Assembly (NCBI GenBank): GCA_036734025.1
Contig: DAIMZI010000021.1
Coordinates: 1 to 31,725 of the forward strand
Reading direction: 5' to 3'
DNA: 31,725 nt
Origin: DAIMZI01 sp036734025
GTDB taxonomy: Bacteria > Pseudomonadota > Alphaproteobacteria > Rhizobiales > Rhodomicrobiaceae
In this document: piece by piece, positions 1 to 8,390 of the stretch
How the letters are laid out: each line of letters opens with the position of its first letter
Position numbering within the stretch: the stretch's first letter is position 1
The notes under the pieces: model-generated
Told to the model about the DNA's origin: nothing
Database searches by the model: none
Seen by the model: only the letters and a program-made list of their open reading frames with translations
Position numbers and translations under genes: made by a program

Positions 1-368
1 TTCGCAATCTTGCCATTGCTTTCAATGACTTCAAGCTCGATCGTGAAGACCTGGCACGGCAGGACCTGTCGGTTCTGGACGATGAGGCCGAGCTTGGCCT
101 GCTAAAGAGGCTTGCCCATTATCCGCGCATCGTCGCCCAGGCGACTCAGGCGCACGAACCTCATCGCATCGCATTTTTTCTACATGAGGTTGCAAGTGAC
201 TTTCACACACTTTGGAATCGTGGCAAAGAGTCGCCACATTTGCGATTCATTGTCGAGAGTAACCAAAATGTAACTATGGCGCGAGCAGCGCTTCTCCTGG
301 CGGTCGCGGATGTCCTGCATAGCGGCTTGGGAATATTGGGTGTTGACGCCGTGACGGAGATGCGCTGA
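1..368 (+). CDS. argS: Arginyl-tRNA synthetase, C-terminal part (5' end outside window)
   Basis: The frame is open from base 3 to the TGA at 366-368 and gives about 121 residues. It matches the C-terminal anticodon-binding (DALR) domain of class I arginyl-tRNA synthetase. Visible family signatures are LKRLAHYPRIV, AHEPHRIAFFLHEVASDFH, LWNRGK and the terminal LGILGVDAVTEMR. The enzyme charges tRNA-Arg in the cytoplasm; the catalytic HIGH and KMSK motifs would lie upstream of the window. The gene precedes the SPOR-domain gene with a gap of about 124 nt, the usual arrangement in Hyphomicrobiales. The identification rests on the C-terminal domain alone but is clear. Confidence 0.93.
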   Translation, partial: RNLAIAFNDFKLDREDLARQDLSVLDDEAELGLLKRLAHYPRIVAQATQAHEPHRIAFFLHEVASDFHTLWNRGKESPHLRFIVESNQNVTMARAALLLAVADVLHSGLGILGVDAVTEMR

Positions 369-492
369 GCGCAGCGGGTCTTTTCGCTTTTCGCCTCTTA
401 GCGTGGCCTGGTGTACCGATCTTCCTCGAGGGTCGAACGCGGCCGCGCAGGGAATGTTTAGCTCAACGGAATTCGAGGCAAGGGGTTCATTC

Positions 493-2235
493 ATGCCAAG
501 GTCAGACGATCCTAACGGCTTTCCTCCGAACCGTGGGGGGCGTGGTGCGCCGTCGGCATACCAGCCCAGGCGCCAGGGTGAGGGCGCAGACTGGCGATAT
601 CCTGACCCCAACGAACGTTATGCAGCGCAATATGACGATCAGGAACGCCGCCCGCCGCGGCGCGAAGAACCGTATTATGAGCCCGAACCCGCCCCCTCGC
701 GCCAGGCGCGCGCTCCTTATGTCGAGGATGATTATCGCGGCCCGGCCGAGCCACCCGCAGATGATCCGTTCGGCTGGGACGATCCTGTAGCCAGCGCCCC
801 GCGCGATGACAGCCTGTTCCGGCGCATAGCCGGCTCGCGCGACGATGTCGGCTTTGACGATTTCGACATGGGCAGCGATCCGCGCCGTGCTGATCCGCAC
901 AATGCTCACGACGATTATTTCGAGCCCGATTTCGGCGCGGACGATTATGATGATCCGCACCAGCCATCCCCGCCGCAGGACATGCATGATCGCTTCTTTT
1001 CCCGCGACGCGGTCGAAGAAGAGCCGCCGTTGGCGCGCGATCCCGGTTCGGCCAGCATCTACGATTTCGATGCGCACCGCTCCGGCGCGCGCCCGGTCGA
1101 TCACGGCTATGATGATCCCGAGCCTTGGGACGAGTATGACGAGGCCGGCGCCGCGCCCTCCGCGGTGGCTCCGCGCGCGCACCGCGGCGCGCCAGTCGAC
1201 GATCTGGATGCCGATTTCTTCGATGACGAAGATGACGACATCGAGTTGGCCGAGCCCCCGCGCAAGAAGGGCCGGACAGCGCTGGTAGCCGGTGTCCTCA
1301 TCGGCGCGATCGCCGTGGGCGGTGGCGCGGCCTATATGTACAAGAGCTTCGAGAATGGCGATCTCGCTTCGCTTGAGCCGCCAACGCTGTTTGCCGACAG
1401 CACGCCGGCCAAGGGAGATCCTTCCGACCCTGGCGGCCGGGAGTTCCCCCATGGCAACAAGCAGATCTACGACCGGCTTTCGGGGGAGCCCGCACAGCCT
1501 GTCAGTGAAACCCGTACATCTGCGGTCTCTCCGGGCATTCCTGGTATTGTGACCACGGGCCCGGAAGCCTTGCCTGACACGCTTGAAGAGCGTATCGAGG
1601 CGGCGCTGCGACAGGCCAGCCGCTCAAGCGAAACCGACGCAGCGCCTGCTGATACAGACGCCCCGCGTGCCGTGCGCACCCTCGTTGTGCGGCCCGACGG
1701 CAGCGTCGAAGCGCCCCCGGCGGCAGATCCGGCGCCGGCAACCACCGCGACAGCCGGCATCGTGACCACGACAAGTGGCCCCGCGACCCGCTCCGAGCCC
1801 GAGCCACGGCGTGAAGCCGCGCCGGCTGCCGAACGTCCCGCGCAGCCCTCGGCTACTCCCCGGCCGCCAGAGCAGGCGCCCGCCCAAGCCGCGCAGCCCA
1901 GCGCACCGGCACAGCAGGAACGCCGGGTCGCCTCGCTTGAGCCCGCCCAGTCCGTTGCGTCAAGCCCGTCGACATCAGGCGCAAATCCCTATTTCGTGCA
2001 GATCGCGGCGCGGCGCGGTCAGACCGATGCCCTCGCGGCATTTGCCGATCTCCAGCAGCGATATCCCTCCATTCTCGCCGGGCTGACGCCGACCATCAAG
2101 CGTGCCGACCTTGGCGACAAGGGCGTGTGGTACCGGCTGTGGGTGGGGCCGCTGAGCTCCAAGGGAACGGCGGATGGCGTGTGCGACAAGCTCAAGTCGG
2201 CCGGTCTCAAGGGCTGTTTCGTGCGCACCGAATAG
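493..2235 (+). CDS. SPOR-domain inner-membrane protein (peptidoglycan/division-site binding)
   Basis: This is a 580-residue protein. The frame extends upstream to 403, but ATG 493 is preferred because AGGGG (481-485) lies 7 nt upstream. Residues 1-256 are a low-complexity cytoplasmic region rich in Asp, Arg, Pro, Tyr and Gly. A single transmembrane helix (about 262-282, GVLIGAIAVGGGAAYMY) follows the basic stretch RKKGR. A Pro/Ala-rich periplasmic linker leads to a C-terminal SPOR domain (about 498-575: NPYFVQIAARRGQ, VWYRLWVGPL, GLKGCFV). SPOR domains bind glycan strands stripped of stem peptides at division septa. It lies 21 nt upstream of nagZ. The N-terminal region has no recognisable fold. 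The family assignment is secure; the exact division role is inferred. Confidence 0.88.
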   Translation: MPRSDDPNGFPPNRGGRGAPSAYQPRRQGEGADWRYPDPNERYAAQYDDQERRPPRREEPYYEPEPAPSRQARAPYVEDDYRGPAEPPADDPFGWDDPVASAPRDDSLFRRIAGSRDDVGFDDFDMGSDPRRADPHNAHDDYFEPDFGADDYDDPHQPSPPQDMHDRFFSRDAVEEEPPLARDPGSASIYDFDAHRSGARPVDHGYDDPEPWDEYDEAGAAPSAVAPRAHRGAPVDDLDADFFDDEDDDIELAEPPRKKGRTALVAGVLIGAIAVGGGAAYMYKSFENGDLASLEPPTLFADSTPAKGDPSDPGGREFPHGNKQIYDRLSGEPAQPVSETRTSAVSPGIPGIVTTGPEALPDTLEERIEAALRQASRSSETDAAPADTDAPRAVRTLVVRPDGSVEAPPAADPAPATTATAGIVTTTSGPATRSEPEPRREAAPAAERPAQPSATPRPPEQAPAQAAQPSAPAQQERRVASLEPAQSVASSPSTSGANPYFVQIAARRGQTDALAAFADLQQRYPSILAGLTPTIKRADLGDKGVWYRLWVGPLSSKGTADGVCDKLKSAGLKGCFVRTE

Positions 2236-2245
2236 ACCCGTATCC

Positions 2246-2250
2246 AAGGA
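2246..2250 (+). promoter_or_regulatory. Ribosome binding site that fixes the TTG start of nagZ
   Basis: AAGGA lies 6 nt upstream of the TTG at 2257. The ATG at 2252 is in another frame, so the Shine-Dalgarno position supports the rare TTG codon as initiator. Confidence 0.55.
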
Positions 2251-2256
2251 TATGCC

Positions 2257-3267
2257 TTGCGCGCTTTCATCAGCGGCTGCGAAACTGTCACGCTGAGCGC
2301 GAAAGAGCGGGATTTCTTTCGCGCCGCCAGACCGTGCGGGCTGATCCTGTTCAAGCGGAATTGCCGCGCGCCTGATCAGGTGCGTGCGCTCGTTTCCTCG
2401 TTTCACGATGCCGTGGGCGAGCCCGGTGCGCTGATCCTCGTCGATCAGGAGGGCGGCCGGGTTCAACGCCTCGGGCCGCCTCATTGGCCGGCCTATCCGG
2501 CGGCTGCGCACATCGCGCGGATCCATGCGCACGCGCCCGAGCTGGGGCTGGAGGCAGCGCGGCTTGGCGCCCGGCTCATGGCGCATGATCTGCATGCGCT
2601 GGGGATCACGGTCGATTGCGCGCCGGTGCTCGATGTCCCGGTCAAAGGGGCGCATGAGGTGATCGGCGACAGGGCCTTCGGCGATGCGCCGGATGAAGTG
2701 AGCGCTCTCGGGCGGGCGGTGGCCGAGGGTCTGCTGGCCGGCGGGGTGCTCCCTGTCATCAAGCATCTGCCCGGCCATGGGCGCGCCAATGCTGACAGCC
2801 ATTTTTCGCTCCCCGTCATCGACGCCACGCTGGAAGACCTGTGTGCACACGATTTCCCGCCTTTTGCCGCGCTGCGGGACATGCCGCTGGCGATGAGCGC
2901 CCATGTGCTGCTGCGCGCATTGGATGGCGCCTGGCCCGCGAGCCTGTCGGAAACGGTGATCAGGGATGCGATCCGCGGCGAGATCGGTTTTGATGGGCTG
3001 CTGATGTGCGATGATCTCGGCATGAAGGCGCTGCGCGGGCGCGTCGATGAACTGGCGTCGGGGGTGTTGCGTGCAGGTTGTGACGTGGCCCTGCACTGCA
3101 ATGGGAAACTGGCGGATATGGAAAGGATCGCCGCCGCCGTGCCGGTTCTGGCGGGTAAGGCGCTTGCCCGTTTCGAGCGCGCCGGCACCTTTTTAAAGCC
3201 GCCCGAGCCGCTCGATGAAGCAGCGGCGCGAGCGCGATTTGCCCAATTGCTGGCGGTTGCGGCGTGA
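2257..3267 (+). CDS. nagZ: Beta-N-acetylhexosaminidase (peptidoglycan recycling)
   Basis: This is a 336-residue glycoside hydrolase family 3 enzyme, the usual length for NagZ. It removes N-acetylglucosamine from anhydro-muropeptides in the cytoplasm during cell-wall recycling. Visible signatures are LILVDQEGGRVQRL, the KHLPGHG block at 169-175 followed by the catalytic-dyad DSH at 180-182, and CDDLGM with the probable nucleophile Asp at 252 or 253. Translation starts at TTG 2257. No signal peptide is seen, consistent with a cytoplasmic enzyme. It follows the SPOR gene and precedes scpA by 63 nt, probably in one operon. Confidence 0.95.
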   Translation: MRAFISGCETVTLSAKERDFFRAARPCGLILFKRNCRAPDQVRALVSSFHDAVGEPGALILVDQEGGRVQRLGPPHWPAYPAAAHIARIHAHAPELGLEAARLGARLMAHDLHALGITVDCAPVLDVPVKGAHEVIGDRAFGDAPDEVSALGRAVAEGLLAGGVLPVIKHLPGHGRANADSHFSLPVIDATLEDLCAHDFPPFAALRDMPLAMSAHVLLRALDGAWPASLSETVIRDAIRGEIGFDGLLMCDDLGMKALRGRVDELASGVLRAGCDVALHCNGKLADMERIAAAVPVLAGKALARFERAGTFLKPPEPLDEAAARARFAQLLAVAA

Positions 3268-3330
3268 ATCAGTAACAATGCAACTGGGTGTAGCAGGCAC
3301 GTCGCTTCGGCGTGGTGCGGGGACGGATCA

Positions 3331-4230
3331 ATGAAAGCGCGAGACAAGGCGCCTCAGCCGGAGCACGGCGGGCAGGTGCGCGAAGAGTTTGAGCCCGGCG
3401 AGATGCTGGTCGTCGAGCTTGACGGATTTTCCGGGCCGCTCGATCTGCTGCTCGGGCTGGCGCGGCGCCAGAAGGTGGACCTCGCCAAGGTCTCCATGCT
3501 GGCGCTTGCGGAACAATATCTGGATTTCATCGCGCAGGCCCGCGGCATGAAGCTGGAGCTGGCCGCCGACTATCTGGTGATGGCGGCCTGGCTGGCTTAT
3601 CTGAAATCGCGCCTGCTGCTGCCCGAGGAAGAGACAGAGGATGACGGGCCGAGCGGTGCGGAACTGGCGGCGCAACTGGCCTTCAGGCTGAAGCGGCTGG
3701 AGGCGATGCGCGAGGTGCTGGGCCGTATCATGGCGCGCAAGCGCCTTGGCATCGACTTTTTCGGCCGCGGCATGCCCGAGGGCATTCGCACGGTCCGTGC
3801 CGGCCGCTATGGCGCCAGCGTCTATGACCTGCTGAAAGCCTATGCCGAACAGCGCCGGCGCGGTGCGGTCGTGCCGCACAGGGTCATCAGGCGCAAGGTG
3901 TGGTCGATCAAGGACGGGCGCGTCCTGCTTGCCCGGCTGGTCGGAGAGCAGGCCGCATGGGCGCCGATCGAGGATTATCTGCGCGATTATCTTGGCGATG
4001 CCGAAATGGGACGAACAGCGCTGGCGAGCACGTTCGGCGCGACGCTGGAGCTTGCTCGTGAAGGCTTTGTCGAGTTGCGCCAGGCGCAGCCCTTCGGGCC
4101 CATCCATCTGCGCTGGCTGCGTGAGCGACCCGCAGATCTGATCGAGGCGCACGGCGAAACCAGGGATGAAGCGGCTGCAGGCGAGGCAATGGCGCCATCA
4201 GGCTTGAAGACGGGGAGCGGACGCACGTGA
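3331..4230 (+). CDS. scpA: Segregation and condensation protein A
   Basis: This is a 299-residue kleisin subunit of the bacterial SMC-ScpAB condensin, which organises and helps segregate the chromosome. The N-terminal family signature FSGPLDLLLGLARRQKVDL and the following YLDFIAQARGMKLELAADYLVMAAWLAYLKSR-type helices are clear (quoted in part). A C-terminal winged-helix region is expected. The start ATG is preceded by GGGGACGGA. Its TGA (4228-4230) overlaps the GTG start of scpB by 4 nt, a sign of translational coupling. The C-terminal 25 residues are a loose Ala/Gly/Glu tail. Confidence 0.95.
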   Translation: MKARDKAPQPEHGGQVREEFEPGEMLVVELDGFSGPLDLLLGLARRQKVDLAKVSMLALAEQYLDFIAQARGMKLELAADYLVMAAWLAYLKSRLLLPEEETEDDGPSGAELAAQLAFRLKRLEAMREVLGRIMARKRLGIDFFGRGMPEGIRTVRAGRYGASVYDLLKAYAEQRRRGAVVPHRVIRRKVWSIKDGRVLLARLVGEQAAWAPIEDYLRDYLGDAEMGRTALASTFGATLELAREGFVELRQAQPFGPIHLRWLRERPADLIEAHGETRDEAAAGEAMAPSGLKTGSGRT

Positions 4231-5042
4231 GCCCAAAGAACGACGATAACAAGCACAATGACAAGGACGCGGGCACGGCAATGCTGCCGCTGGCGCTACC
4301 GGCAAATGTCATGCGGCTGCCCTCAGCAGAGAGGCGCGAGAAACTGCGCATTCTGGAGGCCCTGCTGTTTGCCGCAACCGAGCCGCTCGATCCGTCGACC
4401 CTGAAGAAATATCTTGCCGTGGATGATGATATCGAGGCTCTGCTGTCCGAGCTTCAGGGCCATTACGGCGGGCGCGGCGTGAACATCGTCAATGTCGCCG
4501 GCGGCTGGGCCTTTCGCACGGCAGAGGATCTGTCCTTCATTCTGGAGCGCCATGCGGTTGAACAGCGCAAACTGTCGCGCGCCGCTCTGGAGACGCTGGC
4601 CATCATCGCCTATCATCAGCCGGTCACGCGCGCCGAAATCGAGGAAGTGCGCGGTGTCACCACTTCCAAGGGCACGCTTGATGTGCTGATGGAGACCGGA
4701 TGGATCAGGATGCGCGGACGCCGGCGCGCGCCCGGGCGTCCGGTAACCTACGGGACCACCACGGCATTTCTCGAACATTTCGGTTTCGATACGATCAAGG
4801 ATCTGCCCGGCCTCGCTGAGCTCAAGGGCGCCGGGCTTCTCGACAACAATCTGCCACCTGGCTTCGTCGTGCCGGAGCCAGACGACTCGGCCGCGCTTGG
4901 CCCCCATGAAGACCCGCTCGGCGATGATCCGCTCGAAGACGATCCGCTCGATGTCATCGGCGATGACGCCGCCGCGCTAAATGCCGAAGACGAGGTCGAA
5001 GGCGAGGTTGCGCCGGAGCAGGGCCTGCAAAAGCGCAAGTGA
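4227..5042 (+). CDS. scpB: Segregation and condensation protein B
   Basis: This is a 271-residue partner of ScpA with a tandem winged-helix core (about residues 30-200). Motifs include ILEALLFAATEPL, ETLAIIAYHQPVTRAEIEE and VRGVTTSKGTLDVL. It starts at GTG 4227 inside the end of scpA (GTGA overlap). The C-terminal 60 residues are acidic and contain a small tandem repeat (DPLGDDPLEDDPLD, residues about 230-243), absent from the minimal ScpB fold. The complex binds SMC in the nucleoid. The 144 nt before the next gene contain TGCTATCCT (5148-5156), which could be an extended -10 element but has no well-spaced -35. Confidence 0.95.
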   Translation: MSPKNDDNKHNDKDAGTAMLPLALPANVMRLPSAERREKLRILEALLFAATEPLDPSTLKKYLAVDDDIEALLSELQGHYGGRGVNIVNVAGGWAFRTAEDLSFILERHAVEQRKLSRAALETLAIIAYHQPVTRAEIEEVRGVTTSKGTLDVLMETGWIRMRGRRRAPGRPVTYGTTTAFLEHFGFDTIKDLPGLAELKGAGLLDNNLPPGFVVPEPDDSAALGPHEDPLGDDPLEDDPLDVIGDDAAALNAEDEVEGEVAPEQGLQKRK

Positions 5043-5186
5043 GCCTTGGCAGCGGGTGGGCCAGCGACCATTTTACTTTTGCCGATCGGGCCGGGGCGGG
5101 CGTGACCCCTTATCCGAGCCTTTTTGAAACCGCAGCGCGTTCGGTCCTGCTATCCTCGGGCCTGATCGTTTCACCGGGCAGATATT

Positions 5187-6320
5187 TTGTTGGCGCAAAA
5201 GAGATCATCGGCCGATCCGCAGCGTGCCGAAGAACAACCTTCGCGGCGGCGCAAATCAGCAGCGACTTTTGCTGCGTCGATCACGCTTGAGCATGTGGAG
5301 CGCCGGTTCGGCGATCTGGTCGCGGTCAACCGTGTCAGCCTGGACATAGAGCCCGCCGAGATCATCTGCCTTGTCGGCCCCTCGGGCTGTGGCAAGACCA
5401 CCTTGCTGCGGCTCATCTGCGGGTTGGAGCCGCTCGACCACGGGCGCGTGCTCGTCGATGGCAAGGAGATCGCCGGACCATCGGTCTGGGTCGCGCCGGA
5501 GCGGCGCAGCATCGGCATGATGTTTCAGGATTTCGCCCTGTTTCCGCATTTGAAGGTCATCGAGAATGTCGCTTTCGGCCTCAAGGGGCTGGGGCGCGAG
5601 CAGGCCATGCGCGAGGCGCTGGCCGCACTCGATCGCATGGGGCTTGCCGATTACGCGCAGGATTATCCTCATGTGCTTTCAGGCGGCCAGCAGCAGCGCG
5701 TTGCACTCGCCCGCGCCATCGTGCCGCGCCCGCGCATCATGCTGATGGACGAGCCGTTTTCCGGTCTCGATCCGCGCCTTCGCGCCAGCCTGCGCGAGGA
5801 GACGCTGTCAGTGTTGAAGGAGACGCGCTCGACCTGCGTGATCGTCACCCACGAAGCCGAGGAAGCGATGCGTCTGGGCGACCGGCTGGTCGTCATGCGC
5901 AGCGGACACGCCGTTCAGGTGGGCTCGCCAGCGCAAATCTACGAGACGCCCGCCGATCTGTTCGTCGCGGAGATGTTTTCCGAGGTCAATGCCGTGCCGT
6001 GCGAGGTGTCATCGAGCGTTGCGACCAGTGTGTTCGGAAAGGTGCGCACGGCGCCGCATGTGCCTGATGGTCCCGCCATGATGTGTATGCGACCGCATAT
6101 GTTCCGATTTGCATCCGATGGTGCAGGCGCCCGCGCACGAGTGCTCGATACGCGGTTTCTGGGAGATGATGCGCTGGTCCGCCTTGGCGTGGCCGGGCTG
6201 GAGGAGCCGGTGCTTGTGCGCGTTGGCGCGGCATTCACGCCGGTGCGCGAGGCGATTGTCCATATCGCCATGGCACCTGATGTCGTTCATGTCTTCCCAT
6301 ACGCCGGTCTTCCCGGATGA
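5187..6320 (+). CDS. ABC transporter ATP-binding protein, FbpC/PotA type, without a linked permease
   Basis: This is a 377-residue ATPase of an importer of the iron(III)/polyamine/sulfate type. Walker A GPSGCGKTT spans residues 64-72, the Q-loop MMFQDFALFPH follows, the signature LSGGQQQR starts at 164, and Walker B LMDEP has Asp188 and Glu189. The switch His lies in VIVTHEAEEA. Residues about 265-377 form the TOBE-like C-terminal domain typical of the family. The only plausible starts are TTG 5187 or TTG 5190, without a strong ribosome binding site; about 30 residues precede the conserved fold. No permease or binding-protein gene lies in the window, so the substrate is unknown. Confidence 0.88.
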   Translation: MLAQKRSSADPQRAEEQPSRRRKSAATFAASITLEHVERRFGDLVAVNRVSLDIEPAEIICLVGPSGCGKTTLLRLICGLEPLDHGRVLVDGKEIAGPSVWVAPERRSIGMMFQDFALFPHLKVIENVAFGLKGLGREQAMREALAALDRMGLADYAQDYPHVLSGGQQQRVALARAIVPRPRIMLMDEPFSGLDPRLRASLREETLSVLKETRSTCVIVTHEAEEAMRLGDRLVVMRSGHAVQVGSPAQIYETPADLFVAEMFSEVNAVPCEVSSSVATSVFGKVRTAPHVPDGPAMMCMRPHMFRFASDGAGARARVLDTRFLGDDALVRLGVAGLEEPVLVRVGAAFTPVREAIVHIAMAPDVVHVFPYAGLPG

Positions 6321-6461
6321 TCGAGCGCGCGGCCTGCCTGCGTGCCTGGCGCTGCTGTGGCCCCGCTTGCGGTAAAGCCGCGTTTCTGATTAAGTAGTTT
6401 GTTGAAAAGGCCTGCCCGAATGGTGCAGCCAATAATGTCATAGCCCGGGAGATAGGCGAGT

Positions 6462-6698
6462 ATGGCACCGAGCTGGTTTCAAATCCTTATTGTCGTGGTG
6501 CTTCTTGTGCTGCTGTTTGGCCGCGGCAAGATTTCCGAATTGATGGGCGACGTCGCCAAAGGCATCAAGAGCTTCAAGAAAGGCATTTCTGAAGACGATG
6601 AAAAGCTGGAGGCGCAACGCAAGTCGATCGAGCACGACGGTTCCTCGGGCACCGAGGCCAAGGCGCACGCCCGCGAAGAGCCCAAGACCAGCACGTGA
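6462..6698 (+). CDS. tatA: Sec-independent translocase subunit TatA
   Basis: This is a 78-residue pore-forming subunit of the twin-arginine translocase, which exports folded proteins across the inner membrane. It has a short N-terminal helix (residues about 6-20, FQILIVVVLLVLLFG), the Phe-Gly hinge in LLFGRGKI, and an amphipathic helix rich in Lys and Gly (MGDVAKGIKSFKKGI), then a charged tail. The length is typical. It is first in a tatA-tatB-tatC order; 193 nt without a gene separate it from tatB. Confidence 0.95.
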   Translation: MAPSWFQILIVVVLLVLLFGRGKISELMGDVAKGIKSFKKGISEDDEKLEAQRKSIEHDGSSGTEAKAHAREEPKTST

Positions 6699-6891
6699 AC
6701 TCTCAGCGCGCCAAGCCCGCTTGAGGGCATGAGTTCTGGCTGAGCGGGTGCAGACGACATAGCTTCTTCGGGGCTGGTACGCAGGCCGGAAGCCTGGGCT
6801 GGCGCACAATGCGCGGGCATGTTTTCTGGTCACGTCACCAAGCAGCGGTTTCGGTTCCAACAGGCCCGGTTGCGGGCAGGCGTGATGACAC

Positions 6892-7401
6892 ATGTTTGAC
6901 ATCGGCTGGTCTGAGCTTCTTGTCATCGCCGTGATCGCTATCCTCGTGGTTGGCCCGAAGGAGCTGCCGCGCATGCTTCACGCGATCGGCCAGGCCGTAG
7001 GCAAGGTGCGCCGGCAGGCCGACGAGTTCCGCCGCCAATTCAACGAATCCATGCGCGAGGCCGGAATGGACGATGTCCAGAAAGGCATCCGTGAAGTCTC
7101 CAACATGAATCCGGCGCGCCAGGTCAAATCGCAGATCGAGAGCGCCTTTGACGTGGACGGCAAAACCACGCCGAAGCCTGCTGAGGGCAAGCCAACGGCG
7201 CCTGAAGACACCACGCTCAACGGACCGCCCGCGCCACCCGCGCCACCTCCTGCGCCTTCATCGGCCGGGAAACCGGCCTCGGCCCCTGCGACGGACCAGA
7301 GCCATGCCGCGTCGGGCGAACCTGCACCGCGCGCTAGCGACGCCGGCCAGGCTGAGGCGCGCAGCGATCAGGCTGCGGGTCCGAAAAGCGCGGCTGGATA
7401 G
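6892..7401 (+). CDS. tatB: Sec-independent translocase subunit TatB
   Basis: This is a 169-residue subunit that forms the twin-arginine signal receptor with TatC. The N-terminus MFDIGWSELLVIAVIAILVV and the GPKELPRML hinge are diagnostic, including the conserved Glu at position 8. An amphipathic helix follows (about 30-70). The last 85 residues are a Pro/Ala-rich low-complexity tail with runs such as PAPPAPPPAP. The stop lies 17 nt before the GTG start of tatC, so the two are likely cotranslated. Confidence 0.95.
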   Translation: MFDIGWSELLVIAVIAILVVGPKELPRMLHAIGQAVGKVRRQADEFRRQFNESMREAGMDDVQKGIREVSNMNPARQVKSQIESAFDVDGKTTPKPAEGKPTAPEDTTLNGPPAPPAPPPAPSSAGKPASAPATDQSHAASGEPAPRASDAGQAEARSDQAAGPKSAAG

Positions 7402-7418
7402 CGCGGGGAAACACCAAC

Positions 7419-8225
7419 GTGGCTCGGGACGAACACGACGACATCGATGCATCGAAGGCCCCGCTCATCGAGCATCTGATCGAGCTGCGCCAGCGGCTGC
7501 TGTGGTCCGTGGTCGCCATCGGCATCGGCTTTGTTGGATGCTTCTTCTTCGCCAAGGACATCTACAACATCCTGCTCGTGCCCTATCAGCTTGCTGTCGG
7601 CGAACAGGTGCGCATCGACATGATCTACACCGCGCCGCAGGAATTCTTCTTCACCCAGTTGCGCGTCGCCCTGTTCGGCGCGATCTTCGTCATGTTTCCC
7701 ATCCTCGCGGCCCAGCTCTACATGTTCGTCGCCCCCGGCCTTTACCGCCATGAGCGCAACGCATTCCTGCCTTTCCTCATTGCCACGCCGCTACTTTTTC
7801 TGCTGGGCGCCGCGCTTGTCTATTTCGTCATCATGCCATTGGCGATGCAGTTCTTCCTGTCCATGCAGCAGACTGGCGAAGGGCAGGTGCAGATCCAGCT
7901 CACCGCGCGTGTCAGCGAATATCTCTCGCTGATCATGACGCTGATCCTGGCCTTCGGCTTTTGCTTCCAGCTTCCGGTGCTGCTGACCCTGTTGGGGCGC
8001 GCCGGGATCATCAGCGCCGAGGGTCTGCGCAAGAAGCGCAAATATGCCATCGTCGCCGTGTTCGCGCTCGCCGCCTTCCTCACGCCACCCGATCCCATCA
8101 GCCAGATCGGTCTCGCCCTGCCGACGCTGCTGCTCTACGAGATCTCCATCATCTCGGTCGCCTACAACGAGCGCAAGCGCCAGCGAGCCGCGCGCGATGC
8201 CGAAGACGGCGCGACGGCAGCCTGA
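7419..8225 (+). CDS. tatC: Sec-independent translocase subunit TatC
   Basis: This is a 268-residue, six-helix membrane protein that recognises the twin-arginine signal peptide. Conserved elements are the N-terminal LIEHLIELRQRLLW, the FPILAAQLYMFVAPGLY segment, LRKKRKYAIV and the closing FLTPPDPISQIGLALP. It starts at GTG 7419, preceded by GCGGGGA. The final 20 residues are charged. The following 165 nt, up to serS, hold no recognisable gene. Confidence 0.96.
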   Translation: MARDEHDDIDASKAPLIEHLIELRQRLLWSVVAIGIGFVGCFFFAKDIYNILLVPYQLAVGEQVRIDMIYTAPQEFFFTQLRVALFGAIFVMFPILAAQLYMFVAPGLYRHERNAFLPFLIATPLLFLLGAALVYFVIMPLAMQFFLSMQQTGEGQVQIQLTARVSEYLSLIMTLILAFGFCFQLPVLLTLLGRAGIISAEGLRKKRKYAIVAVFALAAFLTPPDPISQIGLALPTLLLYEISIISVAYNERKRQRAARDAEDGATAA

Positions 8226-8390
8226 TGCCAGCCGGCCTGATCTTCCGAACACCGGTTTTCCTCATCTCCCCGGGCCATGCTGGACGCGCTGCGCGCGAAT
8301 GCGTATAGCTGGCACGCCGGCTTTGCGCAGGTCGCCGGGCCGCCCCCCAAAACCATGTCCTGACGGGCTCACCATGCAAAGGGCGCAAAC

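Noticed and set aside
361..373. Palindrome TGCGCTGAGCGCA at the argS stop as a terminator
   Set aside because: The stem has only a one-base centre, so it cannot form a good hairpin, and no clean T-run follows directly.
1975..3096. Minus-strand open frame of 373 codons opposite the SPOR gene end and nagZ
   Set aside because: It crosses a gene boundary and lies opposite well-supported NagZ motifs.
6699..6891. Possible small gene between tatA and tatB
   Set aside because: No open frame with a ribosome binding site or plausible protein was found in the 193 nt.
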